From assembly GCA_035689115.1 (NCBI GenBank), contig DASSMA010000011.1, positions 1 to 64,000 of the forward strand: 64,000 nt of DNA. The letters run 5' to 3'. Positions 24,447-32,949 of the stretch are shown here, piece by piece; the first letter of the stretch is position 1, and each line of letters begins with the position of its first letter. The position numbers and the translations under genes are program-made. Under the pieces are notes generated by a model that was not told the DNA's origin, searched no databases, and was given only the letters and a program-made list of their open reading frames with translations. The stretch comes from JAHFUS01 sp035689115 (lineage in GTDB: Bacteria; Actinomycetota; Acidimicrobiia; Acidimicrobiales; GCA-2861595).

Positions 24447-25285
24447 ACGGCGGCCAGCGGACGATCGGCTGGATCGGCCTGGGCATCCTCGCCGCCTTCG
24501 CCGCAGTGGCGCTGGCGTCCTCGTGGATCCCCCACGACCCGTCGCACTTGTTCCGGGGCCAGTACCTGCGCCCGCCCAGCCGCCACCACCTCCTTGGCAC
24601 AAACCAGATCGGCCAGGATCTGGCCAGCCAGATGCTCGAAGGGGCGCGCTACTCCCTCCTCGTGGCCTTGATGGCCGGCGCCGGCGCACTGGTGATCGGG
24701 ACGACCGTCGGCCTTGTCGCCGGTTGGTGCCGCGGGTGGGTGGACACGGCCGTGATGCGCACCGTCGACCTCCTCCTGGCCCTGCCGCGCCTGCCGCTCC
24801 TGCTCCTCCTGGGCCTCTACGTGGGGCGCGACACGCCGTCGGTGGCCCTGGTGATCGCTCTGCTGTTCTGGCCTGCAACGGCCAGGGCGGTGCGCTCGCA
24901 GGTGCTTACCCTGCGCCGGCGGAACCACGTGCGGGCCGCGATCGGGTTCGGCGCCGGCAGCCTCCACATCGTCTGTCGCCACCTCGTGCCCGCCCTGGCG
25001 CCCATCCTGACCACCCAGTTCCTCCTCGCCTCGGGCCGGGCGGTGAGCCTCGAGGCGGGGCTCGCCTTCCTCGGCGTGGGCGACCCCAATCGGATGAGCT
25101 GGGGTGCCATCATGCAGCAGGCGCGCAGTACCCCGGGGCTGTTCTACGGCCCGGCGTGGTTCTGGTGGATGCTCCCGCCGATCCTCGCCATCGTCCTCGT
25201 CCTGCTGGGCATGACCTTCCTGACCGTTTCCCTCGACCACCGATTCAACCGGCAGCTGTCGCGGCACGTGCCCGGTGCCGCCTGA
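24443..25285 (+). CDS. DppC/OppC-type ABC permease (cassette 4)
   Basis: A 280-residue permease from GTG 24443, translationally coupled (GTGA) to the upstream DppB. The first helix (WIGLGILAAFAAVALASSWI) begins almost at once, as this copy lacks the long basic leader of the others. The hallmark HLLGTNQIGQDLASQM has Asn and Gln where Asp and Arg are usual in GTDxxGRD, a clear family variant. The EAA loop (HVRAAIGFGAGSLHIVCRHL) follows. It is the last gene of the cassette; 30 nt later begins the FmdE-like gene on the same strand. Confidence 0.9.
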   Translation: MNGGQRTIGWIGLGILAAFAAVALASSWIPHDPSHLFRGQYLRPPSRHHLLGTNQIGQDLASQMLEGARYSLLVALMAGAGALVIGTTVGLVAGWCRGWVDTAVMRTVDLLLALPRLPLLLLLGLYVGRDTPSVALVIALLFWPATARAVRSQVLTLRRRNHVRAAIGFGAGSLHIVCRHLVPALAPILTTQFLLASGRAVSLEAGLAFLGVGDPNRMSWGAIMQQARSTPGLFYGPAWFWWMLPPILAIVLVLLGMTFLTVSLDHRFNRQLSRHVPGAA

Positions 25286-25315
25286 CGCCACGACTCCACG
25301 GAGGTACGCGCCGCC

Positions 25316-26047
25316 ATGACAGACACCGCCACGCCCGCCCCGGCCACCGGCATCCCCCTGCGCAAGCGCAGCGGCTGCATGTGCAGCGAGCTCGGCCCCG
25401 AACCCCACGGCCACGAGGCGCCCCCTGCGCCGGCCCCCTACGCCGGCTTCGACGAGGACACCATCGCCCGCGTGGTGGCCTTTCACGGCCACATGTGCCC
25501 GGGCCTGGCCATGGGCATGCAGGCGTCAGCGATCGCTCTGCGGGAGATCGGCGCCCACTCGCGCGACGAGGAGGTCGTTGCGGTGGTGGAGACCGACATG
25601 TGCGGCGTGGACGGCATCCAGTTCCTCACCGGGTGCACCTTCGGCAAGGGCAACCTGATCCACCGGGACTGGGGCAAGAACGCCTACACCTTTTACCGCC
25701 GCTCCGACGGCAAGGCGATCCGGATGCGCGGGAGGAAGGGCGCCTTCGAGCGCAACCCGGAGCACCAGGAGCTGTTCGCCAAGGTGCGGGCCGGCACGGC
25801 CACTGCCGAGGAGCGCGAGCGCTTCGGCGCCCTCCACGTCGAGTCGTCGCGGCGGGTGCTGGCCCTCGACCCGCTCGACCTCTTCGAGGTGTCCCTGGTC
25901 GAGGGGGAGCCGCCGCGCAAGGCCCGTATCCACGCCTCGATCGCCTGCGAGGACTGCGGCGAGGAGGCCATGGAGACGAGGGTCCACCTCTTCGGCGGGC
26001 GCAAGCTCTGCACGCCCTGCTTCGAGGCTGCTACCACCGCCCCGTAA
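25316..26047 (+). CDS. FmdE-family protein with C-terminal zinc ribbon
   Basis: A 243-residue soluble protein. An N-terminal Cys-containing segment (SGCMCSELG) is followed by an FmdE domain (HGHMCPGLAMGMQA near residue 58, ETDMCGVDGIQFLTGCTFGKGNL near 95, given as an approximate span) with the Cys and His residues expected to bind metal. The C-terminus has two CxxC pairs (CEDCGE, CTPCFE), a zinc ribbon. FmdE was named from formylmethanofuran dehydrogenase operons, but most bacterial members are not in methanogenesis and their role is unsettled. It sits 30 nt after the cassette 4 permeases with GGAGG upstream, so co-transcription is likely. A metal-linked function, such as handling a metal complex imported by the transporter, is inference. 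Confidence 0.8.
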   Translation: MTDTATPAPATGIPLRKRSGCMCSELGPEPHGHEAPPAPAPYAGFDEDTIARVVAFHGHMCPGLAMGMQASAIALREIGAHSRDEEVVAVVETDMCGVDGIQFLTGCTFGKGNLIHRDWGKNAYTFYRRSDGKAIRMRGRKGAFERNPEHQELFAKVRAGTATAEERERFGALHVESSRRVLALDPLDLFEVSLVEGEPPRKARIHASIACEDCGEEAMETRVHLFGGRKLCTPCFEAATTAP

Positions 26048-26067
26048 TCGTCCCCCGAGTCAGCGGG

Positions 26068-26865
26068 TCACGCCGCGGTGCCGTCCCACCACAGCGCCAC
26101 GCTGCGGCGGACGGGGGTGTAGGCCGCGATCTTGTCGAGCTGCGCCTCGATCTCGGCGTCGCGCTCGGGCCCGACGCACAGGCGGCGCCTGGTCATGGCC
26201 ACGGTGGCAGAGCGGTCGGGGCCCCACATGGTCCAGGGCCGCTCGAACTCCTCGTGCCCGACATCGAGGCCCAGCTCTTCGAGCACGGCCAGGGCGTCGT
26301 CGGAGGTGGGCGCGTCGGGCCGCTTCAGCCCGTGGAGCGCCTCCCACAGCGGGTTGAGGTTGGAGAGGGGGTGAGTGGTGCCGATCTCGACCACGACCCG
26401 CCGGCGGGCGTGGTCGGTGAGGGCGGCGACGAAGGGTACGAGATCGCCGATGTTGTAAAGAACGTTGTGGCAGACCACGACGTCGGCGGCGTCGACCTCG
26501 CGGGCGACGTGCGGCCACGTGCCGGGGATCTCGCGATGGGCGACGCCCCTACGGTCGGCAGCCGACGCGTACGCCTCCAGCATCCCGTCGGCGTCGTCGA
26601 CGCCGGTGAGCAGCGTGGCCGGCGGCACGAGCGGCAGCGACCCGGCTCCGCCCCCGCACCCGACGTCGAGCACCGAACCGCCGGCGGGGAGGACCTCTCG
26701 CGCCCGGCGCTGCGACGCCGTCTCGGGCTCGTCCAGCACCTGGTCGGCCCGGCGGGCGAACAGCGCGGGTTCGAAGGTCCAGGGCGCGGCCGGGGCGGCG
26801 GCCAGGATGTCGTCGGGAATGGCCCAGGCGGCGAGAGCGTCCCGCCAGCGCTCGGCGGCGCTCAC
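26068..26865 (-). CDS. SAM-dependent class I methyltransferase
   Basis: A 265-residue protein with the Rossmann methyltransferase motif I VLDVGCGGGAGSLPLV near residue 67, the acidic GVDDADGML that binds the SAM ribose, and VVCHNVLYNI as motif IV. The GTG start at 26865 is one base after the pilT stop, so it is the second gene of the pilT operon. Its substrate cannot be read from sequence. N-methylation of mature pilins is normally done by prepilin peptidase, so this gene need not be part of pilus assembly. Confidence 0.82.
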   Translation of the reverse strand: MSAAERWRDALAAWAIPDDILAAAPAAPWTFEPALFARRADQVLDEPETASQRRAREVLPAGGSVLDVGCGGGAGSLPLVPPATLLTGVDDADGMLEAYASAADRRGVAHREIPGTWPHVAREVDAADVVVCHNVLYNIGDLVPFVAALTDHARRRVVVEIGTTHPLSNLNPLWEALHGLKRPDAPTSDDALAVLEELGLDVGHEEFERPWTMWGPDRSATVAMTRRRLCVGPERDAEIEAQLDKIAAYTPVRRSVALWWDGTAA

Positions 26866-26866
26866 C

Positions 26867-27973
26867 TCAGTTGGCCGAGAGCGCCGCCGGGTAGAGCGGG
26901 GGGGGCGGAGCCGCTGGCCGCTGCACCTCTTCGGGGTGCATGGTCCACAGGATCGCCTCCTCGTAGGCCACGTCGCCTCGGAGCACGAGGTCGGACAGCG
27001 CCGCCTCGAGCGTCTGCATCCCGCCCTTCTGGCCGGTGGCCACCAGGTTGCGGATCTGGCGGGTCTTGCCCTCCCGGATCAGGTTCTTCACCGCGTTGGT
27101 GGCGACCATGATCTCGAAGGCCGCCACCCGCCCGCCGCCGATGCGAGGGACGAGCGCCTGGTTCAAGATCCCCACAAGGGTATGGGTGAGCTGGAGCCGG
27201 ACCTGCGGCTGCTGTGCGGCCGGGAACACATCGACGATGCGGTCGAGGCTCTGGGCGGTGTCGTTCGTGTGGAGGGTGGCGAACACGAGGTGGCCCGTCT
27301 CGGCGATCGTGAGGGCGGCCGAGATGCTCTCGGGGTCGCGCATCTCGCCGACCAGCACGACGTCGGGGTCCTCTCGGAGGGCGGCCTTCAGGGCGGCGGC
27401 GAACGACTCGCAGTCGCCTCCGACCTCGCGCTGGTTGACCGCCGACCGCTTGTGCATGTGCACGTACTCGATCGGGTCCTCGATCGTGATGATGTGCACC
27501 GCCCGGTTGAGGTTGATGTGGTCGATCATGGCGGCGAGGGTGGTCGACTTCCCGGAACCGGTGGGCCCGGTGACCAGCACCAAGCCCTTCGGGAGTTTCA
27601 GCCATTCGGCCACCGACGGCGGCAGGCCCAACTCGACGGGCGACGGGATCTCGTAGGGGATGAGCCGCAGCGAGAGGGCGACCGTGCCCTTCTGGAAGAA
27701 GGCGTTGCCGCGGACGCGCGCCTTGTCGGCCCAGGTGAAGGCGAAGTCGACCTGCTTGGTGCGACGGAACTGCTCGTACAGTTCCTTGCCGAGCACGCCG
27801 GCGATGACCCGCTCCGTCTCGTGGCCGTCGAGCTCCTTGGTGTTGCTCAGCCGGGTGAGGTAGCCGTCGACCCGCACCAGGGGCGCCGACCCGGCGGTGA
27901 TGAGCAGGTCCGTGCCGCCCTGGGCCCACACGGCGGCGAGAAGCGGGTCGACGTGCGACGGTGAGGGTCCCAC
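26867..27973 (-). CDS. pilT: Type IV pilus retraction ATPase PilT
   Basis: A 368-residue hexameric secretion-superfamily ATPase. An N-terminal PAS-like domain (DLLITAGSAPLVRVDGYLTR) is followed by Walker A GPTGSGKSTT near 135, the Asp box TIEDPIEYVH, Walker B LREDPDVVLVGEMRDPES and the PilT hallmark GHLVFATLHTNDTAQS; all are present. The AIRNLIRE-like motif is here VKNLIREGK. I chose GTG 27973, which lies 6 nt after a TACACT -10 and gives the usual PilT length; the open frame reaches 28021. It is the only pilus motor gene in the window: pilB, pilC, pilD and pilMNO are not here. Its position next to the pilin-SBP cassettes suggests retraction of pilin-type fibres. Confidence 0.93.
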   Translation of the reverse strand: MGPSPSHVDPLLAAVWAQGGTDLLITAGSAPLVRVDGYLTRLSNTKELDGHETERVIAGVLGKELYEQFRRTKQVDFAFTWADKARVRGNAFFQKGTVALSLRLIPYEIPSPVELGLPPSVAEWLKLPKGLVLVTGPTGSGKSTTLAAMIDHINLNRAVHIITIEDPIEYVHMHKRSAVNQREVGGDCESFAAALKAALREDPDVVLVGEMRDPESISAALTIAETGHLVFATLHTNDTAQSLDRIVDVFPAAQQPQVRLQLTHTLVGILNQALVPRIGGGRVAAFEIMVATNAVKNLIREGKTRQIRNLVATGQKGGMQTLEAALSDLVLRGDVAYEEAILWTMHPEEVQRPAAPPPPLYPAALSAN

Positions 27974-27979
27974 CGTCCG

Positions 27980-28003
27980 AGTGTAAAGGACACCAGCGTG
28001 TCC
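27980..28003 (-). promoter_or_regulatory. pilT leaderless promoter with adjacent palindrome
   Basis: On the minus strand TACACT (27985-27980) lies 6 nt before GTG 27973. Directly upstream, GGACAC-N4-GTGTCC (27988-28003) is a perfect 6-4-6 palindrome lying between the -10 and -35 positions, a likely repressor operator. Confidence 0.5.
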
Positions 28004-28023
28004 AAGAAGAGGAGGGTGCACAC

Positions 28024-28040
28024 TTTCAGGAACCCTTCAG
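28024..28040 (+). promoter_or_regulatory. Weak CTTCAG-type repeat between pilT and a coiled-coil gene
   Basis: TTTCAGGAACC and CTTCAGGAACG are in tandem at 11-bp spacing (28024 and 28035), the same repeat as at the pilin-SBP genes. Here the sequence 10 bp downstream (GGGATA) is a poor -10. It could act on the plus-strand gene at 28089, on pilT in the other direction, or on both. Confidence 0.5.
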
Positions 28041-28088
28041 GAACGGCGTGGGGATACGCGGCGAGCCAACGTGGGTACGACCCTCCAC

Positions 28089-28313
28089 ATGACCGACGCC
28101 CACCTGCATGACAAGGTGCTGGGCCTCGAGCTCGAGTTGGTGGAACTGGTTGAACAGCGGGAGCGGGCGCATGTGCAGGGCCGCCAGGCCGATGTCGCCC
28201 GCTTGACGCGAGAGATCGCCGGCGTCCACGACGAGCTGGCGAGGGCAGCCGACGATCTCGCCCGAAGTTCTGGTGCCCCTTCGTTCCGGCGGGTCCGCCG
28301 GGCCGCTGCCTGA
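28089..28313 (+). CDS. Small coiled-coil protein of unknown function
   Basis: A 74-residue soluble protein, almost all helix: LGLELELVELVEQRERAHVQ and IAGVHDELARAADDLAR have heptad-like spacing, and the basic tail is RRVRRAAA. I do not recognise the family. It is divergent from pilT across a region holding the 11-bp CTTCAG-type repeat, so it may be controlled with pilT. The ATG at 28089 is used; an in-frame GTG at 28071 would add six residues. Confidence 0.55.
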   Translation: MTDAHLHDKVLGLELELVELVEQRERAHVQGRQADVARLTREIAGVHDELARAADDLARSSGAPSFRRVRRAAA

Positions 28314-28317
28314 CCGG

Positions 28318-30690
28318 TCACCGCCGCCCCCGCCACAGCGGCCGGGGATCGAAGGCGCGGCCGAGCCGCATGTGCGGCGCGGTAGCGGCACGGAGGCCCG
28401 ACTCGATGAGCGCCGCGTCGGCGCCCGCCTGCTCGACCTCTGCCGTCGGCGGCTGGCCCGGCGCGTAGCTCGCGTCGCCCGCCCGGCCGGCCAGCGCGAG
28501 GACGGGCTCGGCCAACCCGGCCGGCAGGCGCTCGTCGCCCGCCACCCGGCCGGCGTGGTCGAGCAAGGTCTCGGCCGGCGCCCGCTCCATACCCCGCGCG
28601 GCCAGCGCTTCGGCCGCCTCCGCCCACGCCACCAGCACCCTGTCGCCGGGTGTCGATGCCCGGCGCCGCCGGTTGTCGCGGCGCCGGCGCTTGGCGGCTG
28701 GAACGGCGCCCACCACGAGCACGACGGTGGCGGCAACCAACGCTATGGCGCCCCAGGGCAGGCCGGCACCGCCTGGCGCTCCTTTCGGCGGCGCAGCGGT
28801 GCCCGGGGCCGTGGTGAACACCGTCGAGGGGTCGTCCGGGGTCGTGTCCCCGGTGCTGTCACCACCCGGGACGGTGGTGTCCGCCGTGGTGGGGACTTCC
28901 GCCGGCGCCACTGTGGACGGCGGCGCGGTGGTGGGGGCGGTCAGGTCGTTCCCGGAACCGGGGCCTGGGCCGGTACCGCTGGCCTGCATAGCGGGTACCC
29001 CCGTATAGCTCTCGGCGCCCGGTATGCCGCGGCCCGGCGTCGGCTCGAACCCCACCCATGATCCGTTCAGGTTGACCTCGGGCCACGCGTGGGCGTGCCT
29101 GCCCTCCACGTGGTAGAGCCCGTCGCCGAGGAACTCGCCCGGCGTGAACCCGATGGCCACCCTGGCCGGGATACCCACGGATCGGGCCAGCACGGCGAAC
29201 GCGGCGGCGAACTGCTCGCAGTAGCCCCGCTTGGTATGGAACAGGAAGTTGCTCAGCGCATCCTTCCCGGACCCAGGCGCCACGCGGAGGTCGTAGGTGA
29301 ACGAGGTCCGGAAGAACGACTGGAGCTGCAACGCCTCCAGGTACGGGACGCCTGGGAGGCCGCTCGGCGCCGACGCCCGGCCGGCCCCCTCGCCGGCGAT
29401 CCTGGCCGCCAACCGGCGCACCGCCGGGTCGAGATCGGCGGGCAGAGCCAGGTAGCGGTCGAAGCCGCGCTCGGCAAGTGAGAATCCGGCGTTCGCCAGG
29501 GCGTTGGGCGTGGGCTGCGGAACGGCCGACGCCACCTCGTAGCGGTCGCCGTAGCGCGAGTCGCGACGCCCGACCAGGGTGGTGGATGCCCCGACCACGC
29601 CGAGGTCCGGCGAACGCGGAGGCTCCGCCCGGTAGGCGGCCGGCAGCCAGCGGGACCTGAGCCCCAGGATGCGGACGCGCTGGACGACCTCCGACGCGGC
29701 CAAGGCGCTACCCGGCTCCGGGGGCGGGGCGGCCGACGCCTCCTCCTCGCTCTGCGTCCAGGTCCTGCCGTCGAAGCGGTCGAGGGCGGTGAGCCGCCAG
29801 TACCCGGCCTGTTGCGAGTCGACGGTGAAGAGCTCGGCGTCCGTGCGGTCGAGCAGCACCGGGTTGAGGTCGACGAATCCGGCCAGGCGCGCCGCCTGGC
29901 CGCGGCCGGCGGCCAGGCCGGCACCCTTCACCAGCGGCTGGCCGCCGTAGCCGGGCAGGTGCGACGCCACTGCTGCGCCGACCAGGGCGGCGGCGAGGGC
30001 CAGCGCCGCCGCAGGCACGGCGGTGGCACCGAAGGTTCGCACGCGGCCCCCGGCCGGCGCCCTGGTCGGCGCCCCGGCCCACGCATGATGGGCGGCGAGG
30101 AAGGCGGCGGCTGCCACGATCCACACCGACACGGCGACGACGGGGTGGTCGGCCGGCGCCCTGGTCGCGCCGAGCACGATGACGGTGAGGGAGGGCACCA
30201 GGGCGACGAGGGGCCGGCCGATGCGCAGCGCCATCTGGTCGGCCATGACCGCGCACACCGCCACGATGAGCACGGCCAGCGCCAGCTTGCCGGCAGCGGT
30301 GACGGCGTCGCCGCCACCGATCTGTCCGCCCGCACCGGCTGCCACCGCCTGCTTCACGGCGACGGCCGCTGCCTTCCATGTGGCCGAAAGGGGAAGGCCG
30401 CCGACGGTGGTGCCCGGGAAGGCGGTCCATGCGACGGCCAGGAGGATGGCCACCAGGCCGCCCACCAGGCTGACCGAGGGCGCCACGCGGCGGGCGGCCC
30501 ACGACGCCAGGTGCACGAGCACGGCCACCACGAGGATGGGGACCAGCGAACGATCGGGCCCGAGGAAGCCGCGGGCGCCCGGGGCGGCGGCCAGGGTGGC
30601 AGCAACGAGGGCGGCGACCACCGGCCACTCCCGGAGCGACGCCCGGGCGTCCCCGGAGCCCGCCAGTGCCCCCCTTCGGAGACCGGTCAC
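28318..30690 (-). CDS. TgpA-like membrane transglutaminase-family protein
   Basis: A 790-residue protein: about six N-terminal membrane helices, a DUF3488-type segment, an extracytoplasmic transglutaminase-like core (about 480-570) with Cys in KRGYCEQFAAAFAVLARSVG and His in EGRHAHAWPEVNLNGSW, then a Thr/Pro-rich linker, one more helix (LPWGAIALVAATVVLVVGAV) and a cytoplasmic tail with a DUF4129-like part. In Pseudomonas TgpA this architecture is essential and thought to act on the cell envelope. GTG 30690 overlaps the DUF58 gene stop (GTGA). The set MoxR-DUF58-transglutaminase is a very common actinobacterial operon; its exact role is unresolved. Confidence 0.88.
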   Translation of the reverse strand: MTGLRRGALAGSGDARASLREWPVVAALVAATLAAAPGARGFLGPDRSLVPILVVAVLVHLASWAARRVAPSVSLVGGLVAILLAVAWTAFPGTTVGGLPLSATWKAAAVAVKQAVAAGAGGQIGGGDAVTAAGKLALAVLIVAVCAVMADQMALRIGRPLVALVPSLTVIVLGATRAPADHPVVAVSVWIVAAAAFLAAHHAWAGAPTRAPAGGRVRTFGATAVPAAALALAAALVGAAVASHLPGYGGQPLVKGAGLAAGRGQAARLAGFVDLNPVLLDRTDAELFTVDSQQAGYWRLTALDRFDGRTWTQSEEEASAAPPPEPGSALAASEVVQRVRILGLRSRWLPAAYRAEPPRSPDLGVVGASTTLVGRRDSRYGDRYEVASAVPQPTPNALANAGFSLAERGFDRYLALPADLDPAVRRLAARIAGEGAGRASAPSGLPGVPYLEALQLQSFFRTSFTYDLRVAPGSGKDALSNFLFHTKRGYCEQFAAAFAVLARSVGIPARVAIGFTPGEFLGDGLYHVEGRHAHAWPEVNLNGSWVGFEPTPGRGIPGAESYTGVPAMQASGTGPGPGSGNDLTAPTTAPPSTVAPAEVPTTADTTVPGGDSTGDTTPDDPSTVFTTAPGTAAPPKGAPGGAGLPWGAIALVAATVVLVVGAVPAAKRRRRDNRRRRASTPGDRVLVAWAEAAEALAARGMERAPAETLLDHAGRVAGDERLPAGLAEPVLALAGRAGDASYAPGQPPTAEVEQAGADAALIESGLRAATAPHMRLGRAFDPRPLWRGRR

Positions 30691-31841
30691 CTTCGCGTCG
30701 CCCCCGGCGAGGGAGCGGTCTCGACACCCCAGGCCCTCTCCCACGCCTGGCGGAAGCCGCCTGCTCGCCCGACCGGAACCACGGTGTCGAACGCCAGGCC
30801 GAGTGAACCCGGCCGGGTGACGCCGACCACGACGGCGACGGATCCCATGGCGTCCGCCACCGCCGGGCCCAGCACGGACAGGCCCTGGGCGCCGGCGGCC
30901 GTGACGAGCACCAGCGTGGCCTCCTCGTCGTTGGCCAGGAGGGAGGCCATCTCCCGCAGGCCGGGGGAGGCGTCGGCGTGGGCGGCGGCCAGAAGGTCGA
31001 ACACCTCCTCCTGGTGGGCGTCGCCGCCGGCCCACCCGGAGTCGATACCGCCGGTGGTGACCAGACGCACCACGCCCTCGCCGGCCGAGGCGGCGGCGAA
31101 CACGCCGGCCGCCGCCGATACGGCGAGCTCCTGCGTCACCCCGTCGTGGACCGACGCGCGCAGGTCGAGGGCGACGACGGTGCGGCGGAGGTGGGGCAGC
31201 TCGTCCTGGCGCACGACCAGGTCGTCGAGGCGGGCGCTCGTGGGCCAGTGGACGAGGCGGAGGTCGTCGCCGGTCTCGTAGGGCCGCAGGCCGTGGAAGT
31301 CCCCGCCAGGAATGCGGGCCGGCGCCGGCCGGGACGGCGCCGAGCGCCCGGTCCCCTCGGGCGCCAAGGCGATCTCGTCGACCGCCGGGTGGACGATCAG
31401 GGTGCTCGGCGCCAGTACCTCGACGGTGCGGGCGGCCAGGCCGAAGGGGTCGGTCACCCCCGCCCGCAGCGGGCCGGCGGGTATGAGCCCGCGGCGGGAC
31501 GCGTCGAGCCGGTAGGAGACCTGGACGGGGCCCCGGAGCGCGGGGAGCACGAACCGGCCGGCGGCGCCGTCATCGAGGCACAAGGCCGGGGTGGCCTGCC
31601 GCCCGCGTGGGGCGAGCGTGAGGGACGCCGTCGTCCACTGGCCGGCGGGCACCCGGGCGGGCGCCAGATGCCGTCTCGCCTCGATGCGCACCGGGCGCAG
31701 CCGAACCCAGGCGACGGAGGCGGCCAGGAGCAGGGCAGCCGCCGCTGCGACGACATACAACTCCTCGAGGCCCAGCACCCGGCCGCCCGCTCCGACCACC
31801 AACGAGCCCAGCCCCAGCCGCCACCCCTTGGCCGTCGGCAC
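30687..31841 (-). CDS. DUF58 domain membrane protein
   Basis: A 384-residue protein with two N-terminal helices (LGSLVVGAGGRVLGLEELYV, VVAAAAALLLAASVAWVRL), an extracytoplasmic-facing beta region, and the DUF58 signature GGDFHGLRPYETGDDLRLVHWPTSARLDDL (span about 177-206) followed by a von Willebrand A-like segment (TVVALDLRASVHDG). DUF58 proteins work with a MoxR AAA+ chaperone. It starts 13 nt after the MoxR stop and overlaps the transglutaminase gene, so the three are one transcript. The start is GTG 31841. Confidence 0.88.
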   Translation of the reverse strand: MPTAKGWRLGLGSLVVGAGGRVLGLEELYVVAAAAALLLAASVAWVRLRPVRIEARRHLAPARVPAGQWTTASLTLAPRGRQATPALCLDDGAAGRFVLPALRGPVQVSYRLDASRRGLIPAGPLRAGVTDPFGLAARTVEVLAPSTLIVHPAVDEIALAPEGTGRSAPSRPAPARIPGGDFHGLRPYETGDDLRLVHWPTSARLDDLVVRQDELPHLRRTVVALDLRASVHDGVTQELAVSAAAGVFAAASAGEGVVRLVTTGGIDSGWAGGDAHQEEVFDLLAAAHADASPGLREMASLLANDEEATLVLVTAAGAQGLSVLGPAVADAMGSVAVVVGVTRPGSLGLAFDTVVPVGRAGGFRQAWERAWGVETAPSPGATRR

Positions 31842-31853
31842 CGGGGTCTCGGC

Positions 31854-32831
31854 TCAGTCCCGCCCGACAGGTACCGGGACCGACGCCAGCAGGTTCTCGA
31901 CGACCTGCCGCCGGGTGTGCCCGGCCGCCCGGGCATCGGGCGAGAGGACCAGCCGGTGTTCGAGCACGGGGACCGCCAGCCGGCGCACGTCGTCGGGGAG
32001 GACATGGCCCCGCCCGTGCACCGCCGCCTCCGCCCGGGCGGCGCGGAGCAGGGCCAAGGACGCGCGGGGCGACATCCCGAGGGTGAGCGCCGGCGAGGAC
32101 CGGGTGGCCTCGGCCAGCCCCAGGATGTAGCTCTTGACGCCAGGCGCCACGTGCACGGCGCGGGTGGCGGCGATCATCGCCCGCACGTCGTCGAGGCCGG
32201 CCACCGCCGCCGGCTCGGCGACCGGCGCCTCGGCGCCGTGGGTGTCGAGCATCGCCATCTCGGCCGGGCGCCCGGGGTAGCCGAGCGAGATGCGGACGAG
32301 GAAGCGGTCGAGCTGGCTGTCGGGCAGCGGGTAGGTGCCGTGGCGCTCGAAGGGGTTCTGGGTGGCGATCACCATGAACGGCCGGGGCAGCGGGTATGTG
32401 GTGGCGTCGACGGTGACCTGGGCCTCCTCCATCGCCTCGAGGAGGGCCGCCTGGGTCTTCGGCGAGGCCCGGTTGAGCTCGTCGGCCAGGACGAGGTTGG
32501 TGAACAGCCCGCCGGGCCGGAAGTCGAAGGTGCCCAGCTCGCGGTTGAACACCGTGGCCCCGATCACGTCGGACGGGAGCAGGTCGGGGGTGAACTGGAT
32601 GCGCCGCCACCGGCCGTGCACCGACGCCGCCAGGGCCCGGGCCAGCGTGGTCTTCCCGACGCCGGGGACGTCCTCGACGAGCACGTGCCCCTCGGCCAGC
32701 ATGGCCACCACGGCCAGGTGGATCGCCTCGGCGTTGCCGTGGACCACGGTGGCGATGTTCGCCCCGATGACGTTGTAGAGCGCGGCGACCTCCGGATCGG
32801 CGCGCACCGGGACCGCATCGCCGCTGGTCAT
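31854..32831 (-). CDS. MoxR-family AAA+ ATPase
   Basis: A 325-residue cytoplasmic chaperone-like ATPase: Walker A EDVPGVGKTTLARAL near residue 51, Walker B LFTNLVLADELNRASPKTQ near 108, sensor 1 MVIATQNPFERHGTYPLP, and arginine-finger and sensor 2 regions (GMSPRASLALLRAARA). It is the first gene of the MoxR-DUF58-transglutaminase operon. ATG 32831 has GGGGAGGG at a good 9-nt distance; ATG 32837 (two codons longer) is too close to it. Confidence 0.9.
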   Translation of the reverse strand: MTSGDAVPVRADPEVAALYNVIGANIATVVHGNAEAIHLAVVAMLAEGHVLVEDVPGVGKTTLARALAASVHGRWRRIQFTPDLLPSDVIGATVFNRELGTFDFRPGGLFTNLVLADELNRASPKTQAALLEAMEEAQVTVDATTYPLPRPFMVIATQNPFERHGTYPLPDSQLDRFLVRISLGYPGRPAEMAMLDTHGAEAPVAEPAAVAGLDDVRAMIAATRAVHVAPGVKSYILGLAEATRSSPALTLGMSPRASLALLRAARAEAAVHGRGHVLPDDVRRLAVPVLEHRLVLSPDARAAGHTRRQVVENLLASVPVPVGRD

Positions 32832-32937
32832 CGCCATGAGCCCTCCCCTTGCCCTGAAGCACAGCCAAGCGTACGCGCGCCCGTCGCCCGGCGACGGCCG
32901 GGACCCCGGCCTACGAAGGGCCTCGCCCGCCCCGTCG

Positions 32938-32943
32938 TAGACT
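32938..32943 (+). promoter_or_regulatory. Leaderless -10 of the small helical gene
   Basis: TAGACT lies 6 nt before GTG 32950, without a ribosome-binding site. Confidence 0.45.
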
Positions 32944-32949
32944 GCGCCC

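Noticed and set aside
32855..32865. CTGAAG near the moxR start as a member of the CTTCAG regulon
   Set aside because: A single half-site with no 11-bp partner.
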